The notes: generated from the sequence alone by a model not told the origin. DNA of 60,024 bases from an uncultured Oscillospiraceae bacterium (GCA_910585815.1 CAJUFJ010000017.1:1-60024), one strand, 5' to 3'. Positions 33,859-41,722 are shown, counted from the first letter of the stretch. A program made the numbers and translations.

Positions 33859-33887
33859 ATTGTATCGCAGTGCAGGGGTATTTTCAA
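33859..33887 (-). promoter_or_regulatory. Promoter of feoAB
   Basis: On the minus strand TTGAAA (plus 33882-33887), 17 bases, TACAAT (plus 33859-33864). Confidence 0.7.
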
Positions 33888-33919
33888 GAGGTTTGCCCTG
33901 CCATGCACAAAAAACAGTC

Positions 33920-33946
33920 AAAAAAATTCCCCGGCCAAAGCCGGGG
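33920..33946 (-). terminator. Terminator of the membrane-anchored XRE gene
   Basis: CCCCGGC (33929-33935) and GCCGGGG (33940-33946) form a stem with loop CAAA, followed on the minus strand by AATTTTTTT (plus 33920-33928). Confidence 0.85.
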
Positions 33947-33970
33947 AGTTTGGATTTCTGTACAAAATAG

Positions 33971-34900
33971 CTATTCACAGTACATCCGCACCACCAGATA
34001 GACAGACTCCTCATATTCGGGCGGAAGCCCGCCGGGGGCGTAGGTACTGCCGTTAGGACCGCCCAGGGAGATGACCGACAGGAGTATCCCCTCCTGATTC
34101 AGCACCGCTGTTCCATTCAGCCCGCCCCAAGCGGCCCCGCCGCCCAGATAGGGGCTGGCGATGCCCGTCAGCCTCCCTCTGTAAGAACAGCCCTCAAAGC
34201 TGATCCCATAGTCAAACCAGACTTCTGTACACCGGCTTTCCTCCTCGGACCACTCAAAATGGGGCTTCAGACTCAGCACCAGAAGCTGCCGGCGCGGTCC
34301 AAAATCCATATTGGCATCATCAGGCGACTGCAATATAATCGGCCATGTCTGTTCCAGTCCGTCGTGTGTCCACAGCTCGGCCTGAATGCTGTACCCGGCA
34401 AAGTCGTCGGCCAGGGTGGCCTCATACAGGTGCAGATCGAACCCTGATGCGCCCAAGGCACTGGCGATCTGATATTCCCGGTCGGAGGCTTCCAATTCCC
34501 GGATTACCGTCTCCCGCTGGGGCAGCCACTCGGTGTTGTCCCGGACCCACACATAGCCCAGGCCAGCCAGCACAGTCAAAAGCAGAGCGGCCGCCAGGAT
34601 AAACAGCCACTTCCATTTTTTAATCTTGGGCCGCAGCTGGTTCTCCCCGAAGCGCAGGGAGTCCCGGACGGCCTCCTCCCCGGGCTCCTCCCCCCGCTGG
34701 CCGGAGAGCAGCTCGGTAACGGTGAGGTCCAGCGCCTCGGCCAGGGGCTCCAGCAGGCCAATGTCGGGGCAGCTCAGCGCCCGCTCCCACTTGCTCACCG
34801 CCTGTACTGACACGTGGAGCCGCTGTGCCAGGTCCTTCTGTGTCAGCTCCTTCTCCCTGCGCACCTGGGCAATCAGCCCGCCGGTTTTGATTGCGTCCAT
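33971..34900 (-). CDS. XRE-family regulator with membrane anchor and extracytoplasmic domain
   Basis: This 309-residue protein has an N-terminal Cro/C1 helix-turn-helix (10-62, TQKDLAQRLHVSVQAVSKWERAL split around residues 20-42), a charged linker, one membrane helix (about 97-119) and a C-terminal domain of about 190 residues that would lie outside the cell. The layout suggests a one-component sensor that binds DNA while reading an external or membrane signal. A near-perfect AAAGGAGG ribosome site precedes the ATG. It is monocistronic with its own terminator. The outer domain matches nothing I recognise. Confidence 0.82.
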   Translation of the reverse strand: MDAIKTGGLIAQVRREKELTQKDLAQRLHVSVQAVSKWERALSCPDIGLLEPLAEALDLTVTELLSGQRGEEPGEEAVRDSLRFGENQLRPKIKKWKWLFILAAALLLTVLAGLGYVWVRDNTEWLPQRETVIRELEASDREYQIASALGASGFDLHLYEATLADDFAGYSIQAELWTHDGLEQTWPIILQSPDDANMDFGPRRQLLVLSLKPHFEWSEEESRCTEVWFDYGISFEGCSYRGRLTGIASPYLGGGAAWGGLNGTAVLNQEGILLSVISLGGPNGSTYAPGGLPPEYEESVYLVVRMYCE

Positions 34901-34982
34901 AGCACCGCCTCCTTTGGTCCCATTCTACCCTGCGGCCCGGAATTTGGCAATCAACCGCTGGTTTACCGGGTTGAAAGATGCT

Positions 34983-35023
34983 GAAAACCGCCCGGAACGG
35001 CCAGATTCAGGCCATTCCGGGCG
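34983..35023 (-). terminator. Terminator after the HicB-like gene
   Basis: Plus 34989-35002 pairs with 35010-35023 (13 of 14 positions), followed on the minus strand by GTTTTCAG. It ends the Mrp-HicB transcript. Confidence 0.7.
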
Positions 35024-35031
35024 ATATAGTT

Positions 35032-35238
35032 TTATGCGTAGCGCAGGCGGCCCCGGGGATTCGGAATGGGGCGCCCCAGCTCCAGGGCGGTCTCAATCCA
35101 TTCCTGGGCGATTTGCTCCACGTTATGGAGGGCTTCTCTGGCCGTGGGTCCGTCCGCCATACAGCCGGCCAGCTCCGGGACCTCGGCAATATAGGCGCTG
35201 TCCTCCTCGCTCCAATATATGATGGTCTTGTATTTCAT
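35032..35238 (-). CDS. HicB-family antitoxin-like protein, no HicA seen
   Basis: This 68-residue protein has the HicB-type fold with YWSEEDSAYIAEVPELAGCMADGPTAREALHNV (in parts: SAYIAEVPELAGC, DGPTAREAL) and ends soon after, without the usual C-terminal DNA-binding helix. A HicA toxin (double-stranded RNA-binding-like, about 60 residues) is not encoded on either side. It starts eight bases after the Mrp stop and probably shares its transcript. It may be an orphan or a domain recruited for another purpose. Confidence 0.75.
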   Translation of the reverse strand: MKYKTIIYWSEEDSAYIAEVPELAGCMADGPTAREALHNVEQIAQEWIETALELGRPIPNPRGRLRYA

Positions 35239-35246
35239 ACTGTAGC

Positions 35247-36056
35247 TCAGCCGTCCAGCCGGTCGGCCAGCTGGGCCATATAGTTGGCGGGGAAGTCCTC
35301 AATTTTGCCTGCGTCGAAGGCGGCGGCCAGGGCGGGGTCGATGGGCAGTCTGGCCAGCACGGGCACCTCCAGCTCCGCCGCCACCTTCTCAATGTGGCTC
35401 TCACCGAAGATGGCGTGCTGCTTGCCGCAGTCGGGGCACTGGAACCAGCTGTAGTTCTCCACCAGGCCCAGCACGGGAATGTCCATCATCTTTGCCATGT
35501 TGACGGCCTTGGCCACAATCATGGACACCAGGTCCTGGGGGGAGGTGACCACGATCACCCCGTCCACCGGGAGGGACTGGAAGACGGTGAGGGGCACGTC
35601 GCCGGTGCCGGGGGGCATATCCACAAACATATAGTCGATATCCCCCCAGATGACCTCCTGCCAGAACTGGGTGACCACTCCGGCGATCACGGGACCCCGC
35701 CAGATCACCGGGTCGGTCTCGTTGGCGGAGAGGAGGTTCAGGGACATGAGCTCGACCCCGCCGGCGGAGACGGCGGGGTCGATGCCCGCGTCGGAGCCGG
35801 TGGCCCGCTGGTGAATACCGAAGGCGGTGGGGATGGAGGGGCCGGTGATGTCGGCGTCCAACACGGCCACCTTGCGGCCCTTTTTGGCCATGGCCGCCGC
35901 CAGGGAGGCGGTAACGGTGCTCTTGCCCACGCCGCCCTTGCCGCTCACCACCGCGATGACCCGCTTCACGCTGGACATGGCGTTGGCCGGGACCCGCAGG
36001 TCCCGAGAGGAGCAGTCGGCGGAGCAGCTGGAACAGTCGTGTGTACATTCTGCCAT
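35247..36056 (-). CDS. Mrp/NBP35-family Fe-S carrier ATPase
   Basis: This 269-residue P-loop ATPase helps assemble or carry iron-sulfur clusters in the cytosol. It has the deviant Walker A GKGGVGKS (39-46), DADITGPS (68-75), DMPPGTGD (146-153) and the cluster-binding pair C207/C210 in CPDC. An extra N-terminal Cys-rich segment (CTHDCSSCSADCSS) resembles the eukaryotic-type NBP35 extension and may hold a second cluster. The ATG follows AAGGAG. The HicB-like gene follows directly. Confidence 0.9.
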   Translation of the reverse strand: MAECTHDCSSCSADCSSRDLRVPANAMSSVKRVIAVVSGKGGVGKSTVTASLAAAMAKKGRKVAVLDADITGPSIPTAFGIHQRATGSDAGIDPAVSAGGVELMSLNLLSANETDPVIWRGPVIAGVVTQFWQEVIWGDIDYMFVDMPPGTGDVPLTVFQSLPVDGVIVVTSPQDLVSMIVAKAVNMAKMMDIPVLGLVENYSWFQCPDCGKQHAIFGESHIEKVAAELEVPVLARLPIDPALAAAFDAGKIEDFPANYMAQLADRLDG

Positions 36057-36088
36057 AATTGATACATCTCCTTATGATTGATTACAAA

Positions 36089-36146
36089 TTTGGCTCCCTC
36101 TCTGAGGGAGCTGTCGCCGCCGGAGGCGGTGACTGAGGGAGTTTTC
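36089..36146. repeat. Half copy of the hairpin-rich composite element
   Basis: Contains the module order TTGGCTCCCTCTCTGAGGGA, then GTCGCC/GGCGGTGAC hairpin, then TGAGGGAGT, as in the left half of the copy at 41521. The right half is missing; a different repeat follows at 36154. Confidence 0.65.
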
Positions 36147-36153
36147 CACGCGG

Positions 36154-36216
36154 CCCCGGCGCGCCGTCTGTACGCCGCATTCATCATTCGCGGCGCGCCG
36201 GGGTCGTCGCGCCCTA
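36154..36216. repeat. GTAGGGCGCG-family inverted-repeat element
   Basis: CCCCGGCGCGCCG (36154-36166) and CGGCGCGCCGGGG (36191-36203) are inverted, and the element ends GTCGTCGCGCCCTAC. Closely similar sequence occurs at 41472 and 43508. Confidence 0.7.
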
Positions 36217-36225
36217 CATTATGAA

Positions 36226-38517
36226 TTACCGGATCAGGGTATTCTCCGTGGGGATTTCCTCCCGGGTCTCCTGGGAGGAGAAGTAGTAGCTCAGCACGTC
36301 GGCGGCTATGGAGGCCAGCTCGCCGCCGCTGCCGCCGTGCTCCACAGCCATGGCCACTACGATCTCCGGGTCGTCGTAGGGGGCGAAGCAGACAAAAACG
36401 GCGTTGGACTCGGTCTGGGCGCTGATCTGGGCGGAACCCGTCTTGGCCCCCGCCTGGAAGGGCAGCGCCCGGAAGGCCGGGCTGCTCTGGGCCATCTTCA
36501 GCATGCCCACCTTCACCGCCTCCAGATTCTCGTCCTTGATTTCGATGGAGTCCAGCACCTGGGGCTCATAGCGGTAGGTGACCTGGGAAAAGTCGCTGGA
36601 CTTGGCCTCTTTCAAAAAGTGGGCGGCCCGGCGGGTGCCGCCGTTCACCAGGGTGGCGATATAGTTGGCCAGCTGGAGGGGGGTGACCTGGGTGCTCTCC
36701 TGGCCGATGGCCACCGAGGTGACGCTGCCCTCATACCAGGTGCCGCCCAGGCTCTCGGTGTAGGCCCGGCCGGCCACCACGCCGGTCTTCTCCCCCAGCT
36801 CGATGCCAGACTCCTCCCCCAGGCCGAAGCGGGCGGCGTACTCGTCCAGCTTGTCGATGCCCACCTGCCGGCCCACCTCAAACATGAAGTAGTTGCAGGA
36901 CACCTCAATGGCCTTGGACACGTCAACCATGCCGTGGTTGCTTCTGTACTGCCGGTAGATCCAGCACTGGGGGGCGCCGGTCTCGCTCCAGTAGGTGTAC
37001 CGCCCCTCGTCCTTGATCTTGGTCTTGGGGGTGATAATCCCCTCCTCCAGGCCGGCCACGGCGGTAATCATCTTAAAGGTGGAGCCGGGGGGATAGAGGC
37101 CGGTGAGAGCCCGGTTCAGGAAGGGCTTCAGGGGGTCCTCCGCCTTCTCCTTCAGCTCCGCGGCGTAGTTGGCCAAATCGAAGGTGGGGTAGTTGGCGGC
37201 CACCAGCACCTCGGCGGTGTCCACGTCCAGCACCACGCAGGCGGCGCCCTCGGTCTCCTCGCTCTCCAGCTTGGGGACGGCGTCGGCCAGCAGGTTTTCC
37301 ACATAGGCCTGAAGGCCGATGTCCAGGGTGAGAATCACGTTGTCCCCCGGCTCGGGCTCCTTCTGCCAGTCCTCCGCCACAATCTTTCCCTTGGTATTCC
37401 GCTCCACCGTCCGAGTGCCCGATTTGCCCCGGAGGCGGCTCTCAAAGGCCAGCTCGGCCCCCTCCTTGCCCACCGAGTCGTTCATCTGGTAGTCTCTCAC
37501 GCCGTCGCCGTCCTCATCCACCGTTTTGTAGTAGGCCCACTCGTCCGGGTCCATCTGGGCCACCCGGCCCAGCAGGTGGGCGGCGTAGCTGGTGTGGTAC
37601 TGGCGCACGGTGGTGGGCGCAATCTCCACCCCGGGCAGGTCCAGCTCCTTCACCCGGGAAATAAAGTCGATGTCCACATCGGAGGCAAACACATATTCGG
37701 TGGCGATGTAGACCTCCTTGGAGCGCAGATACAGCTCATAGAGCACCCCCGCCACCGCCCGGGCGTCGGACCGGGGCATGGTGCCGATGTTCAGGTCGGG
37801 GACGGTCTGGCCGTTCTTCTCCGCCTGCTTCCGGTTCAGCGCCCCCTCCCCCGCGATGGAGAAGCTCTCACACATCCTGCCCAGCAGCTGCTCGGCGGTG
37901 GGCAGAGGCTGGGGGCCCTCCGGCTCTTTGGGCTGCTCCGGCTCCTTCTTGCCCATGCCGAAGAAGGCCTTGATGGAGTCGGTCAGGCTGGGCTTCTGCG
38001 GCTTTTCCGGCTCGGTCTCGTCCTGGGGCTCCTGGGTGGGGTCCTGAATCCACTTCATTTTCACCGCCAGCCTGCCCAGGCGGGTGAGGGTTTTCACCTC
38101 CACCCCCTCCTCGTCCTGCTCGGTGACGAAATAGGGGTTTTCCGTTGTAAAGCGGAAGGGGGCGGTTCTGGTGATGGGCAGGCTGTCGGACCACTCCACC
38201 CCCTCCGCCCGGGCGGCCTCCACAAGGGCCATGAGGACCTCGTTGATCTCGCCCTGGGTCTTCCCCATCAGCCTGGTGTCCAGCCGCACCTCGTAGATCA
38301 CCTTGTTGGACACCAGTATCTGGCCGTTGCGGTCCAGAATCTGCCCCCGGGCGGCGGGGATAGTCTGGGACTCCGCGATTTTCTTTTGGGTCTTCTGCCA
38401 GTTTTCTTCGCCGTTGTTGATCTGCAAATCATACAGGGCGGCGCCCATGCCTGTGACCATCAGGGCCAGCAGCAGCACCATGGCCCACACCCGGCGGTGA
38501 AATTGTTTGGTATTCAT
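36226..38517 (-). CDS. mrdA: Penicillin-binding protein 2 (elongation transpeptidase)
   Basis: This 763-residue class B PBP cross-links peptidoglycan for rod-shaped growth. One membrane anchor (about 10-30) is followed by the dimerisation domain and the transpeptidase domain, with SxxK at S479-K482 (GSTFK), SCN (in EVSCNYF) and KTG (in AKTGSAQ). A Pro/Glu/Lys-rich insert (about 160-205, PEKPQKP, KEPEQPKEPEG) breaks the N-terminal domain and makes the protein longer than most PBP2. AAGGAG precedes the ATG. It ends the maf-mreC-mreD-mrdA cluster, the standard elongasome gene set. Confidence 0.93.
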   Translation of the reverse strand: MNTKQFHRRVWAMVLLLALMVTGMGAALYDLQINNGEENWQKTQKKIAESQTIPAARGQILDRNGQILVSNKVIYEVRLDTRLMGKTQGEINEVLMALVEAARAEGVEWSDSLPITRTAPFRFTTENPYFVTEQDEEGVEVKTLTRLGRLAVKMKWIQDPTQEPQDETEPEKPQKPSLTDSIKAFFGMGKKEPEQPKEPEGPQPLPTAEQLLGRMCESFSIAGEGALNRKQAEKNGQTVPDLNIGTMPRSDARAVAGVLYELYLRSKEVYIATEYVFASDVDIDFISRVKELDLPGVEIAPTTVRQYHTSYAAHLLGRVAQMDPDEWAYYKTVDEDGDGVRDYQMNDSVGKEGAELAFESRLRGKSGTRTVERNTKGKIVAEDWQKEPEPGDNVILTLDIGLQAYVENLLADAVPKLESEETEGAACVVLDVDTAEVLVAANYPTFDLANYAAELKEKAEDPLKPFLNRALTGLYPPGSTFKMITAVAGLEEGIITPKTKIKDEGRYTYWSETGAPQCWIYRQYRSNHGMVDVSKAIEVSCNYFMFEVGRQVGIDKLDEYAARFGLGEESGIELGEKTGVVAGRAYTESLGGTWYEGSVTSVAIGQESTQVTPLQLANYIATLVNGGTRRAAHFLKEAKSSDFSQVTYRYEPQVLDSIEIKDENLEAVKVGMLKMAQSSPAFRALPFQAGAKTGSAQISAQTESNAVFVCFAPYDDPEIVVAMAVEHGGSGGELASIAADVLSYYFSSQETREEIPTENTLIR

Positions 38518-38555
38518 TGGGTCTCCTTCTTGCCGTAAAGCGGAACGCTCTCTGT

Positions 38556-38616
38556 GTAGGGGCGGACAATGTCCGCCTGCCCGGGCGGTCACAGCGGGCG
38601 CAGTATGCGCCCCCCA
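38556..38616. repeat. GTAGGGGCGG-family element between mreD and mrdA
   Basis: Begins GTAGGGGCGGACAATGTCCG and continues through GGGCGCA/TGCGCCC to the end of mreD. It fills nearly all of the mreD-mrdA spacer. Confidence 0.7.
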
Positions 38617-38619
38617 GGG

Positions 38620-39135
38620 TCACGCCAGTTTCGTCCCGCCCACCCGGTTGTAGATGGCCCGGAACAGCAGCCACACCAGGGGGGTCCAGGCCAGGGACCA
38701 GAGGAACTCGGGCACCGCCACCTGGAGCAGGTCGGACAGGTCGGCGGCGTTGATAAACAGCATCCGGGCCACCCGCAGGCAGTCCAGCAGGCCCAGCACC
38801 CCCACCGAACAGATCAGGCACCCCAGGAAGGACTGGCTCAGGGCGTATTGGGACACCGCCCCCATGGCCATGCCGGCCAGGGCCAGGTAGAACACCTGCC
38901 CGCCGAAGCCGCCGGGGTAGGCCAGCTCCCACAGCAGGCCCACCGCCATGCCGAAGCCGGTGCCGGCATAGGCCCCCTCCAGTACCGCCACTGCCGCCGC
39001 CGCCAGGGGCAGCAGCATGGGCACCACCGTCCCAAACAGGGGGACCCTGGGCAGGATATAGGCGTCCAGCAGCCACACGGGCAGCAGCCCCAGGGCGTAG
39101 ACGGTCCATTTGTGGATGAAATCACGGCGGGTCAT
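38620..39135 (-). CDS. mreD: Rod shape-determining membrane protein MreD
   Basis: This 171-residue protein is almost wholly hydrophobic with about five membrane segments, the size and character of MreD, and lies between mreC and mrdA as in other Firmicutes. Sequence signatures are weak in this family, so position carries much of the weight. The ATG at 39135 follows AGAGGAT; longer forms would start inside the repeat element. It links MreC and the MreB filament to the elongation synthases. Confidence 0.85.
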   Translation of the reverse strand: MTRRDFIHKWTVYALGLLPVWLLDAYILPRVPLFGTVVPMLLPLAAAAVAVLEGAYAGTGFGMAVGLLWELAYPGGFGGQVFYLALAGMAMGAVSQYALSQSFLGCLICSVGVLGLLDCLRVARMLFINAADLSDLLQVAVPEFLWSLAWTPLVWLLFRAIYNRVGGTKLA

Positions 39136-39152
39136 GGAGTATCCTCTTTTCT

Positions 39153-39235
39153 GTAGGGGCCGCCGCCCTCGGCGGCCCGCCCTGTTGTGGAATATCCTTC
39201 TGGAGGAGCGGGGCGGCACAGAGGCCGCCCCCTAC
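39153..39235. repeat. GTAGGGGCGG-family element between mreC and mreD
   Basis: Ends GTAGGGGCCGCCG (39153-) and CCGCCCCCTAC (-39235) are inverted. It spans the whole mreC-mreD spacer, from the TAG stop of mreC to the ribosome site of mreD. Confidence 0.75.
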
Positions 39236-40074
39236 TCGGTGATTTCAAAGTCCTTAATGACAAACACCTCAATAAGGGAATCCAGCTTGACGGAGGGGAT
39301 TACCACTGCGTAGCGGGTTTGGCCGGAGGGATCAGTGAACACCCCTTCCACGTGGCCCACCGGCAGGCCGGAGGGGAACATATCCCCCCGCCCGGAGGTG
39401 AGCACTTCGTCCCCGGACACCAGTTGGGCCCCCTCGGGCAGGTAGTTCAGCTTCAGCTTGCCCTGGTTCATCAGGGAAAAATCCCCCTCCAGCACTCCGG
39501 CGGAGAAGGTGCGGGTGACGATGCCGCCCATCTCGGTGTCGGTGTTGATGATGGTGGACACGGTGGACCAGTTCACCCCTGTCTTGTCCACCACCCCCAC
39601 CAGCACGCCGGTCTCGGTGATGACGCAGTCCCCGGCTTCGATGCCGTGGTCGCTGCCCTTGCTCAGGGTGAGGGTGGACTCCCAGTTGGAGGTGGACCGG
39701 GCGGTGACCTTCACCGGCTCGGTGGTCAGCTCCCGCCGCCGGGTCTGGAACTTGAGCAGCTCCCGGAGCTGTTCATTCTCCCGGCTGGCCTCCTCGCCCT
39801 GGCGGACCTCCTCCTCCAGCTCGCCCACCCGGGCCCGCAGGTCCTTCAGCTCCTGCTCCATCTCGCCGTAGTGGAAGACATAGCCGTAGGCCCCCTCCAC
39901 CCAGTCGGCGGCGGCGGCGATGCCGCTGCGCACCGGGGCGGTGACGGTGTTCACCAGGTTGGACAGGGGGTCGGCCTTGCCGCCCATCACAAAGGAGAGC
40001 ACCCCAATGAGGACGGACAGCAGAAAGGCGATTACCAGCAGCAGTATTCCGTTTTGCCGGAGAAAATCCTTCAC
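39232..40074 (-). CDS. mreC: Rod shape-determining protein MreC
   Basis: This 280-residue protein has one N-terminal membrane helix (about 8-30), a coiled coil rich in Glu and Arg (about 65-105, MEQELKDLRARVGELEEEV) and the extracytoplasmic beta domain (SNWESTLTLSKGSDHGIEAGD, IINTDTEMGG, GLPVGHVEGV) that scaffolds the elongation complex. It starts at a GTG (40074) overlapping the maf stop (GTGA) with AAGGAG in front. Its stop TAG is the first bases of a repeat element. Confidence 0.92.
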   Translation of the reverse strand: MKDFLRQNGILLLVIAFLLSVLIGVLSFVMGGKADPLSNLVNTVTAPVRSGIAAAADWVEGAYGYVFHYGEMEQELKDLRARVGELEEEVRQGEEASRENEQLRELLKFQTRRRELTTEPVKVTARSTSNWESTLTLSKGSDHGIEAGDCVITETGVLVGVVDKTGVNWSTVSTIINTDTEMGGIVTRTFSAGVLEGDFSLMNQGKLKLNYLPEGAQLVSGDEVLTSGRGDMFPSGLPVGHVEGVFTDPSGQTRYAVVIPSVKLDSLIEVFVIKDFEITE

Positions 40075-40670
40075 TTTGCCTGCTCCTTCTCCGCCGCCAG
40101 GGCCAGGGAGTCCACCCCGAACCGGGCCAGCATCCGGGCCAGCCGGCACACCGGCAGCCCCATCACGTTGTAGTAATCCCCTGAAATGCCCTCCACCAGC
40201 ACCGAACCGTAGCCCTGGATGCCGTAGGCCCCGGCCTTGTCCATGGGTTCGCCGGTGGCGATGTAGCGGATGATGTCCGCCTGGGTCAGGGTGCGGAAGC
40301 GGACCGAGGTCACCTCATGCTGGGTCAGGGTCCGCCCCTCCTTCGCCACCGTCACGCCGGTGTAAACCAGGTGTAGCTTGCCCGACAGGGCGGCCAGCAT
40401 TCGGGCGGCGTCCTCCTCGCTGCGGGGCTTGCCCAGCACCCGGTTGTGGATGGACACCACGGTGTCGGCGGCGATAATCAGGTCTTTGGGGTGTGCGGCG
40501 GCCACCTCGGCGCACTTGCGCTGAGACAGCTCCTCCACCAGCTGGTCGGCGGTGAGGGTGCGGGTGGCCAGCTCCTCCCCCTGGGCCGGGATCACTTTAA
40601 AATTTTCGATCCCCATCCGCTCCAGCAGCTCCCGCCGCCGGGGAGATTGGGAGGCCAGTATGATGTTCAA
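40071..40670 (-). CDS. maf: Maf-family nucleoside triphosphate pyrophosphatase
   Basis: This 199-residue protein hydrolyses non-canonical or specific nucleoside triphosphates to monophosphates. Family motifs: ILASQSPRRRELL at the N-terminus, IIAADTVVSIHNRVLGKP (about 65-82) with the catalytic Asp in AADT, and KAGAYGIQGYGSVLVEGISGDYYNVMGLP (in parts: AGAYGIQGYG, GDYYNVMGLP). Translation starts at a TTG (40670) after GAGGTGG, since no ATG or GTG fits the conserved N-terminus. It heads the mre cluster, the usual Firmicute arrangement. A composite repeat lies just upstream. Confidence 0.9.
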   Translation of the reverse strand: MNIILASQSPRRRELLERMGIENFKVIPAQGEELATRTLTADQLVEELSQRKCAEVAAAHPKDLIIAADTVVSIHNRVLGKPRSEEDAARMLAALSGKLHLVYTGVTVAKEGRTLTQHEVTSVRFRTLTQADIIRYIATGEPMDKAGAYGIQGYGSVLVEGISGDYYNVMGLPVCRLARMLARFGVDSLALAAEKEQAK

Positions 40671-40710
40671 ACTACCACCTCGCGTTCAGAATGCGTCCCG
40701 CCCGCAGGCG

Positions 40711-40896
40711 CCAAGGCCCCTTTTGAAAGGGGCTGTCAGCCGAAGGCTGACTGAGGATTGCGTTTTGCGAAGCAAAACATACGAAGTAAATAAGGATTGC
40801 AAAACTGTGTTTGCTTCGCATATTTTGGCTTCGCCAAAATGCAATCCTCCGCCCCAGTGTGCGCACTGGGGCACCTCCTTTCAAAAGGAGGCTTGG
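40711..40896. repeat. Complete hairpin-rich composite element (MITE-like)
   Basis: Terminal inverted repeats CCAAGGCCCCTTTTGAAAGG and, reversed from the right end, CCAAGCCTCCTTTTGAAAGG agree at 18 of 20 positions. Inside lie GTCAGCC/GGCTGAC and CCCCAGT/ACTGGGG hairpins and an inverted AGGATTGC/GCAATCCT pair. The element has no gene. It fills the space between the small XRE repressor and maf. Confidence 0.8.
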
Positions 40897-40899
40897 AGC

Positions 40900-41148
40900 T
40901 TAACTCTCCGTTTCCGCGCCGTATTTCGGCTCCGGGTCGTCGGTAAGTCCCAGCAGGTAGTCGGCGGAGACCTTGTAGTGCTGGCAGATTAGGGCGATGC
41001 GCTCGGCGGTGGTCGTGTTCCGCCCATGCTCAATGCCGATAATCTGCGTATCTCCAACGCCCACAACCTGCGCCAGTTCCTTTTGGGTCTCTCCATGTTT
41101 TTTTCGTTGTTCCAGAACGCGTTGGCCAAAAAGTTCTTTAGAAAACAT
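40900..41148 (-). CDS. Small XRE-family repressor
   Basis: This 82-residue protein is essentially one Cro/C1 helix-turn-helix (about 10-65, ETQKELAQVVGVGDTQIIGIEHGR in parts: TQKELAQVVGV, IIGIEHGR) with a short acidic tail. It is divergent from the small gene at 41226, and the promoter between them carries two CTCAG-N5-CTGAG palindromes, one inside the -35/-10 spacer. It very likely represses that promoter. The ATG follows AGAGGTG. Confidence 0.85.
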   Translation of the reverse strand: MFSKELFGQRVLEQRKKHGETQKELAQVVGVGDTQIIGIEHGRNTTTAERIALICQHYKVSADYLLGLTDDPEPKYGAETES

Positions 41149-41159
41149 AGAAACACCTC

Positions 41160-41188
41160 TTGACAAACTCAGCAAAACTGAGTATAAT
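41160..41188 (+). promoter_or_regulatory. Promoter of the small gene at 41226
   Basis: TTGACA (41160-41165), 17-base spacer, TATAAT (41183-41188): both boxes are full consensus. Confidence 0.9.
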
Positions 41189-41208
41189 AGACCTCAGCTT
41201 TACTGAGG
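41167..41208. promoter_or_regulatory. Paired XRE operators
   Basis: ACTCAGCAAAACTGAGT (41167-41183) fills the promoter spacer and CCTCAGCTTTACTGAGG (41192-41208) follows the -10 box. Both are CTCAG-N5-CTGAG palindromes with centres 25 bases apart, about two and a half helix turns. Confidence 0.75.
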
Positions 41209-41225
41209 GGCCTGGAGGGAGTAAA

Positions 41226-41474
41226 ATGGAAAGCGTCTTATATGAATTATTCAGCGGCGACTACGATATTACCCTGAAACCTGATAAAAAGCAACAGGAA
41301 CTGTGCGCTCAGTTATGCGTTGAAGCGGATAAAATTCAAGCGGCATTCGGAGACGCATTTCTTGACCGCCTTTGCGAGCTGGAGGGGGAACGGGAGGACT
41401 GGCGCAGCTATCAGTATTACCGCTCCGGCTTCCTCCTGGGCGCACGCCTGATGCTGGAAGCTCTGGGGCTGTAG
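41226..41474 (+). CDS. Small protein, DUF6809-like, partner of the XRE repressor
   Basis: This 82-residue acidic, helical protein (ESVLYELFSGDYDIT, then QELCAQLCVEADKIQAAFGD, then YRSGFLLGARLMLEALGL) resembles small Firmicute proteins grouped as DUF6809, whose C-terminus has the same GF-x-LGARLMLE pattern. Function unknown. The ATG follows GGAGGGAGTA and is driven by a consensus promoter under the divergent XRE repressor, so it is probably induced by whatever releases that repressor. Its stop TAG begins a repeat element. Confidence 0.6.
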   Translation: MESVLYELFSGDYDITLKPDKKQQELCAQLCVEADKIQAAFGDAFLDRLCELEGEREDWRSYQYYRSGFLLGARLMLEALGL

Positions 41475-41496
41475 GGCGCGACGACCCGGCGCGCCG
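41472..41496. repeat. GTAGGGCGCG-family fragment at a stop codon
   Basis: TAGGGCGCGACGACCCGGCG continues to CGCCG. The same sequence, inverted, ends the elements at 36154 and 43508. The TAG is the stop of the gene at 41226. Confidence 0.6.
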
Positions 41497-41520
41497 TTCC
41501 CTCCGTCCCCGCCGCGCGGA

Positions 41521-41674
41521 CAAGGCTCCCTCCTCGAGGGAGCTGTCAGCGAAGCTGACTGAGGGAGTCACCCCGGACTCAGCTGACTGAGGGAGTCGCC
41601 AAGGCCCGCAGACCTCTGGAGGACTCCCTCCGACGCGGCTTCGCCGCGCCACCTCCCTCAAAGAGGGAGGCTTT
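41521..41674. repeat. Composite hairpin-rich element (MITE-like)
   Basis: CAAGGCTCCCTC with GAGGGAG hairpin, GTCAGC/GCTGAC hairpin, TGAGGGAGT; then ACTCCCTC, a GCGGC/GCCGC hairpin and CTCCCTCAAAGAGGGAGGCT. The part from 41574 to 41596 duplicates the CAGCTGACTGAGGGAGTC block. Same architecture as at 40711 and 54496. Confidence 0.75.
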
Positions 41675-41697
41675 GCCCTGCGGGGGACGAGGGGGTG

Positions 41698-41722
41698 GCG
41701 GGCGGACAATGTCCGCCCCTAC
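41698..41722. repeat. GTAGGGGCGG-family fragment at a stop codon
   Basis: GCGGGCGGACAATGTCCGCC followed by CCTAC. On the minus strand it begins with the TAG stop of the NADAR gene. Confidence 0.65.

Noticed and set aside
36337..38538. A 733-codon open frame antisense to the PBP2 gene
   Set aside because: It mirrors a GC-rich coding frame; the product is Gly/His/Leu-rich without any domain, while the opposite strand has all PBP2 motifs.
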